Below, piece after piece: positions 61,736 through 64,000 of a stretch of 64,000 nucleotides of DNA. The position numbers and the translations under genes were made by a program. The stretch is from Martinezella dioscoreae. Lineage in GTDB: Bacteria > Pseudomonadota > Alphaproteobacteria > Rhizobiales > Rhizobiaceae. The notes below the pieces were generated by a model. The model was not told where the DNA came from, made no database searches, and saw nothing but the letters and a program-made list of their open reading frames with translations. Location: NCBI RefSeq assembly GCF_009176305.1, contig NZ_BLAJ01000011.1:58446-122445 (forward strand). The letters are read 5' to 3'. Position 1 is the stretch's first letter. Each line of letters begins with the position of its first letter.

Positions 61736-63676
61736 CTACTTGCTGGCGATCTGCTTCGTCTTCTCGTCGGTGAGCAGCGTATCGATGCGCTTGCGTTCTT
61801 CCTGGAACTTGGCGAGTGCGTCGCCTTCCAGCGATTTGCCGCCGGGAAGGCGGATGCGTAGCGGATCGACTTTCGTGCCGTTGACGATCAGCTCGTAGTG
61901 CAGGTGGGGGCCGGTCGCCAGGCCCGTCGAGCCGATAAAGCCGATCACCTGTCCCTGCACCACCTTTGCGCCCGGCACGACGCCTTTGGCGATCGCGCTC
62001 TGGTGATTGTAGGAGGAGACGTAGCCATTGGCATGGCGGATCAGTGTCTGATTGCCGAAACCACCTGAATCCCAACCGGCTTTTTCGACGATGCCGTTGC
62101 CGGCAGCGATGATCGGCGTGCCGCGCGGGGCTGACCAGTCAACACCGGTATGCATGCGCGCAAAGCCGAGGATCGGGTGGCGGCGCATGCCGAAGCCGGA
62201 TTTGAAGACGCCGGTGGGAACGGGATTGCGCAGCAGGAACTGCCGGATGCTCTTGCCATTCTCGTCGAAGTAGTCGATCGAATGATCGGTCGGATCCTCG
62301 AAGCGATAGAAGCGGGTGACGTTGTCGCCGAACCGGGCGTTGACGTAGAGCAGTTCGGAATCGGCCGTCGCCTGTCCCTTGTCGTCGGTGACCGAGAAGA
62401 AGGCTTCCAGCGAATCCGTCGGTTTCAGCTGCGCCTGGAAATCGACATTGCTCGCAAGCAGCTTGACGATCTGCGCCACCATCTCCTTGGTCATGCCGTA
62501 GGAAAGGGCGGCGCGGTAGATGCCGTCGTAGACGCTCGGCAGGTCGCGGCCGGCCGCAACAGCTGGCAAGTCGTTATCGAAGGCCGTGGCGATGGCATCG
62601 AGCATCGGCGGTGCACTGCCGGCGACGAATTCGCCGCGGTCGTTCTGCGCGATGGTGAGCAGATGTTTCGTGCCGCGATAGATGCTGGCGCGGATGATTT
62701 TCGCCTGCTCACCCTTCTGAAGGATGCCGATACGCAACACGTCGCCGGCGGAGACATCGGACGAACCGAAGAGCGGCTGGATCTTGGCTGCGACATCGTC
62801 CGCGTCAGCCTTCAGATAACCGGATCCGGTCAGCGCCGCGGCAATCGACATGTTTTCGCGGACGGGAATGATGTCGTCGGCAAATTCTTCCGTCTGCGCG
62901 GTCACGGCTTCCGGAGCGGAGACCGACATGTTCTCTTCAACGATGCGGGCTGCAAGGCCCGCCGTCAGATCGACGTCGGGATCGTCATTGGCGAAACGGC
63001 GCGGGTCGACATAATAGAGCGCCGAAAGCTGGGTATTGCCGTCCGCCAGCACCGAACCGTTGGAACGGACATTTTCTTCGACCTCATCGAGTGACATGGA
63101 GCCGGCGAGCTGGAAGGGAATATCCTTGGTGGGAAAGGCAATCGTCTTCAGGCTGACTTCGGATTCGACGTCCGATCCGTAGATGGCGCCGGTCTTGTTG
63201 GCGGGCTGCGGTATGTTTTCGTCGGCGGAAAAGATCGCCAGCGGATCGAAGGGGGGGTAGCTTTCGCTGGCGATGCGATTGGTGGCGAGCGCGATCTTCA
63301 CATGAGCGAAGGGCTGGCGGCGCACCACCTCCTTGTCGCCATCGCGCACAACGGTCGAAACTTCGAGAATATTGCGGTCGGACGGCTTCGAGGCGATCGC
63401 GGTGGAAATCAGCCGGCCGCCGCGGGTGACCTGGTCGTCGGTGGCATTATGATTGTCCGATGTCGCGTAGGCTTCCGCGGGGATCGCCAGCTGCTGGCGG
63501 CCGTCAAGTGCGGCAAACAAGGCCACGCCCATCAGGATACTCGACGTCAGGCCTGTCAGAAAGGTGCCGGAAAGCCAACGAAGAGACACTTCGCGCCGAT
63601 CCGGCGCCCGCCGGCCATCGGCCAGGATAGGCGGCTCGTTACCGAGTGATCGGAGCATCATCTTGTCCGTCATCAT
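61736..63676 (-). CDS. M23-family metallopeptidase, membrane-anchored
   Basis: A 646-residue putative peptidoglycan endopeptidase. One N-terminal membrane helix (about 36-58) leads to a large periplasmic region with a LysM/OapA-like part near 270-330. The C-terminal lysostaphin-type domain (about 500-610) has zinc ligands in HTGVDWSAPRGTPI and GPHLHYEL. All expected catalytic residues appear intact, so it is probably active rather than a degenerate EnvC-like activator. The architecture resembles rhizobial envelope-growth peptidases such as RgsM, but I cannot establish orthology. It is convergent with clpB. Confidence 0.85.
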   Translation of the reverse strand: MMTDKMMLRSLGNEPPILADGRRAPDRREVSLRWLSGTFLTGLTSSILMGVALFAALDGRQQLAIPAEAYATSDNHNATDDQVTRGGRLISTAIASKPSDRNILEVSTVVRDGDKEVVRRQPFAHVKIALATNRIASESYPPFDPLAIFSADENIPQPANKTGAIYGSDVESEVSLKTIAFPTKDIPFQLAGSMSLDEVEENVRSNGSVLADGNTQLSALYYVDPRRFANDDPDVDLTAGLAARIVEENMSVSAPEAVTAQTEEFADDIIPVRENMSIAAALTGSGYLKADADDVAAKIQPLFGSSDVSAGDVLRIGILQKGEQAKIIRASIYRGTKHLLTIAQNDRGEFVAGSAPPMLDAIATAFDNDLPAVAAGRDLPSVYDGIYRAALSYGMTKEMVAQIVKLLASNVDFQAQLKPTDSLEAFFSVTDDKGQATADSELLYVNARFGDNVTRFYRFEDPTDHSIDYFDENGKSIRQFLLRNPVPTGVFKSGFGMRRHPILGFARMHTGVDWSAPRGTPIIAAGNGIVEKAGWDSGGFGNQTLIRHANGYVSSYNHQSAIAKGVVPGAKVVQGQVIGFIGSTGLATGPHLHYELIVNGTKVDPLRIRLPGGKSLEGDALAKFQEERKRIDTLLTDEKTKQIASK

Positions 63677-64000
63677 GCCGATCGTGATCCGCTTCCTTCA
63701 TGCGAGCCGCAGGCTGGGGGCGAAGATGTGCATATTTATGACAGGGGTGTCAAATCAACCGGGCGTTTTTTGCGGCGATCCATATGCTGTTTCCCATAAA
63801 ATGGCAGGGTCGCTGATGAAGATGGGACGCAGAAAAGCGGTTTTGCGGCTTGTTCCGTCATCGTGCAGGCGGCCCGACGCTTCATCCAGGATATCTGTGG
63901 GTGTTTTTGCAGGCTATTTTCGATGACTACAGGGCATCTTCACAAAACTCACATAAGAATCAATTAGTTATTTGTTTTTTGATTTTTTTCAAAATAGGCC
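63677..64000. other. Gene-free end of window
   Basis: 324 bp upstream of the M23 peptidase gene. No ORF has coding character; the last 60 bp are very AT-rich and end in T-runs. A promoter for the peptidase is expected here, but no clear -35/-10 pair was recognised. Confidence 0.4.

Overview
The window is a chromosomal segment of a Rhizobium/Agrobacterium-type alphaproteobacterium. The evidence is high GC with strong third-position GC bias, gene sets and orders typical of Rhizobiales (hisC-tyrC, argH/tlpA/lptM/lysA, lysC-ptsP-prfA-prmC-DUF4167-clpB), and alphaproteobacterial families such as CpdR, DUF2125, DUF1178, DUF4167 and the TIGR02302/DUF4175 protein. Nearly everything is core metabolism or cell biology. 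The one clear accessory insert is at about 26.0-27.9 kb.

Layout. 0-9.5 kb: 5'-truncated hisC with tyrC and a GNAT gene; DUF2125 and ChaC; plsC and a YdcF-like protein; ftsE-ftsX (8-bp overlap); an unknown membrane protein, hpt and cpdR. 9.5-16.3 kb: the large DUF4175 protein, lysA, lptM and argH on the minus strand, with tlpA divergent from argH. 16.4-20.4 kb: hbdA, etfA and etfB (fatty/branched-chain acid oxidation), PduO-type cobalamin adenosyltransferase and a HIG1-like protein. 20.4-25.9 kb: SDR, YihY, gluQRS, an AlkA-type glycosylase, HNH endonuclease, dsbB and a YqaA-type protein.

26.1-28.1 kb: a low-GC two-gene unit, a HipA-like kinase followed 3 nt later by a DUF3037 protein. It lies at the 3' side of a tRNA-Leu(CAA) gene and has no recognisable HipB or integrase. 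This is the best candidate in the window for an incompletely described system. 28.2-38.0 kb: an MFS transporter divergent from a TetR regulator, a methyltransferase, aldo/keto reductase, acyl-CoA synthetase, a FemAB-like acyltransferase with a flippase (probable surface-polysaccharide pair) and a GST. 38.1-44.7 kb: secA, a periplasmic PpiC isomerase, argJ, GNAT and mutT. 44.7-51.8 kb: two small unknown membrane proteins, a possible 20-codon ORF, a lone Flp pilin, an NDUFAF5-like protein, comF, grxC, a nitrilase-family amidase, DUF1178, DUF3291, ubiG and a secreted unknown. 51.9-63.7 kb: lysC, ptsP, prfA, prmC, DUF4167, clpB (probable RpoH promoter) and an M23 peptidase.

Intergenic DNA carries at least three families of dispersed hairpin repeats. 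One family has arms ending in AGCAATTCC; three of its four copies begin directly after a stop codon. A second is a composite A-B element present twice in the same internal order. A third is GC-rich (CCTTCTCCCC / GGGGAGAAGG) and occurs as facing pairs. I found no CRISPR array, rRNA, insertion sequence or phage gene. All product names come from reading motifs and recalling families; no database search was possible.
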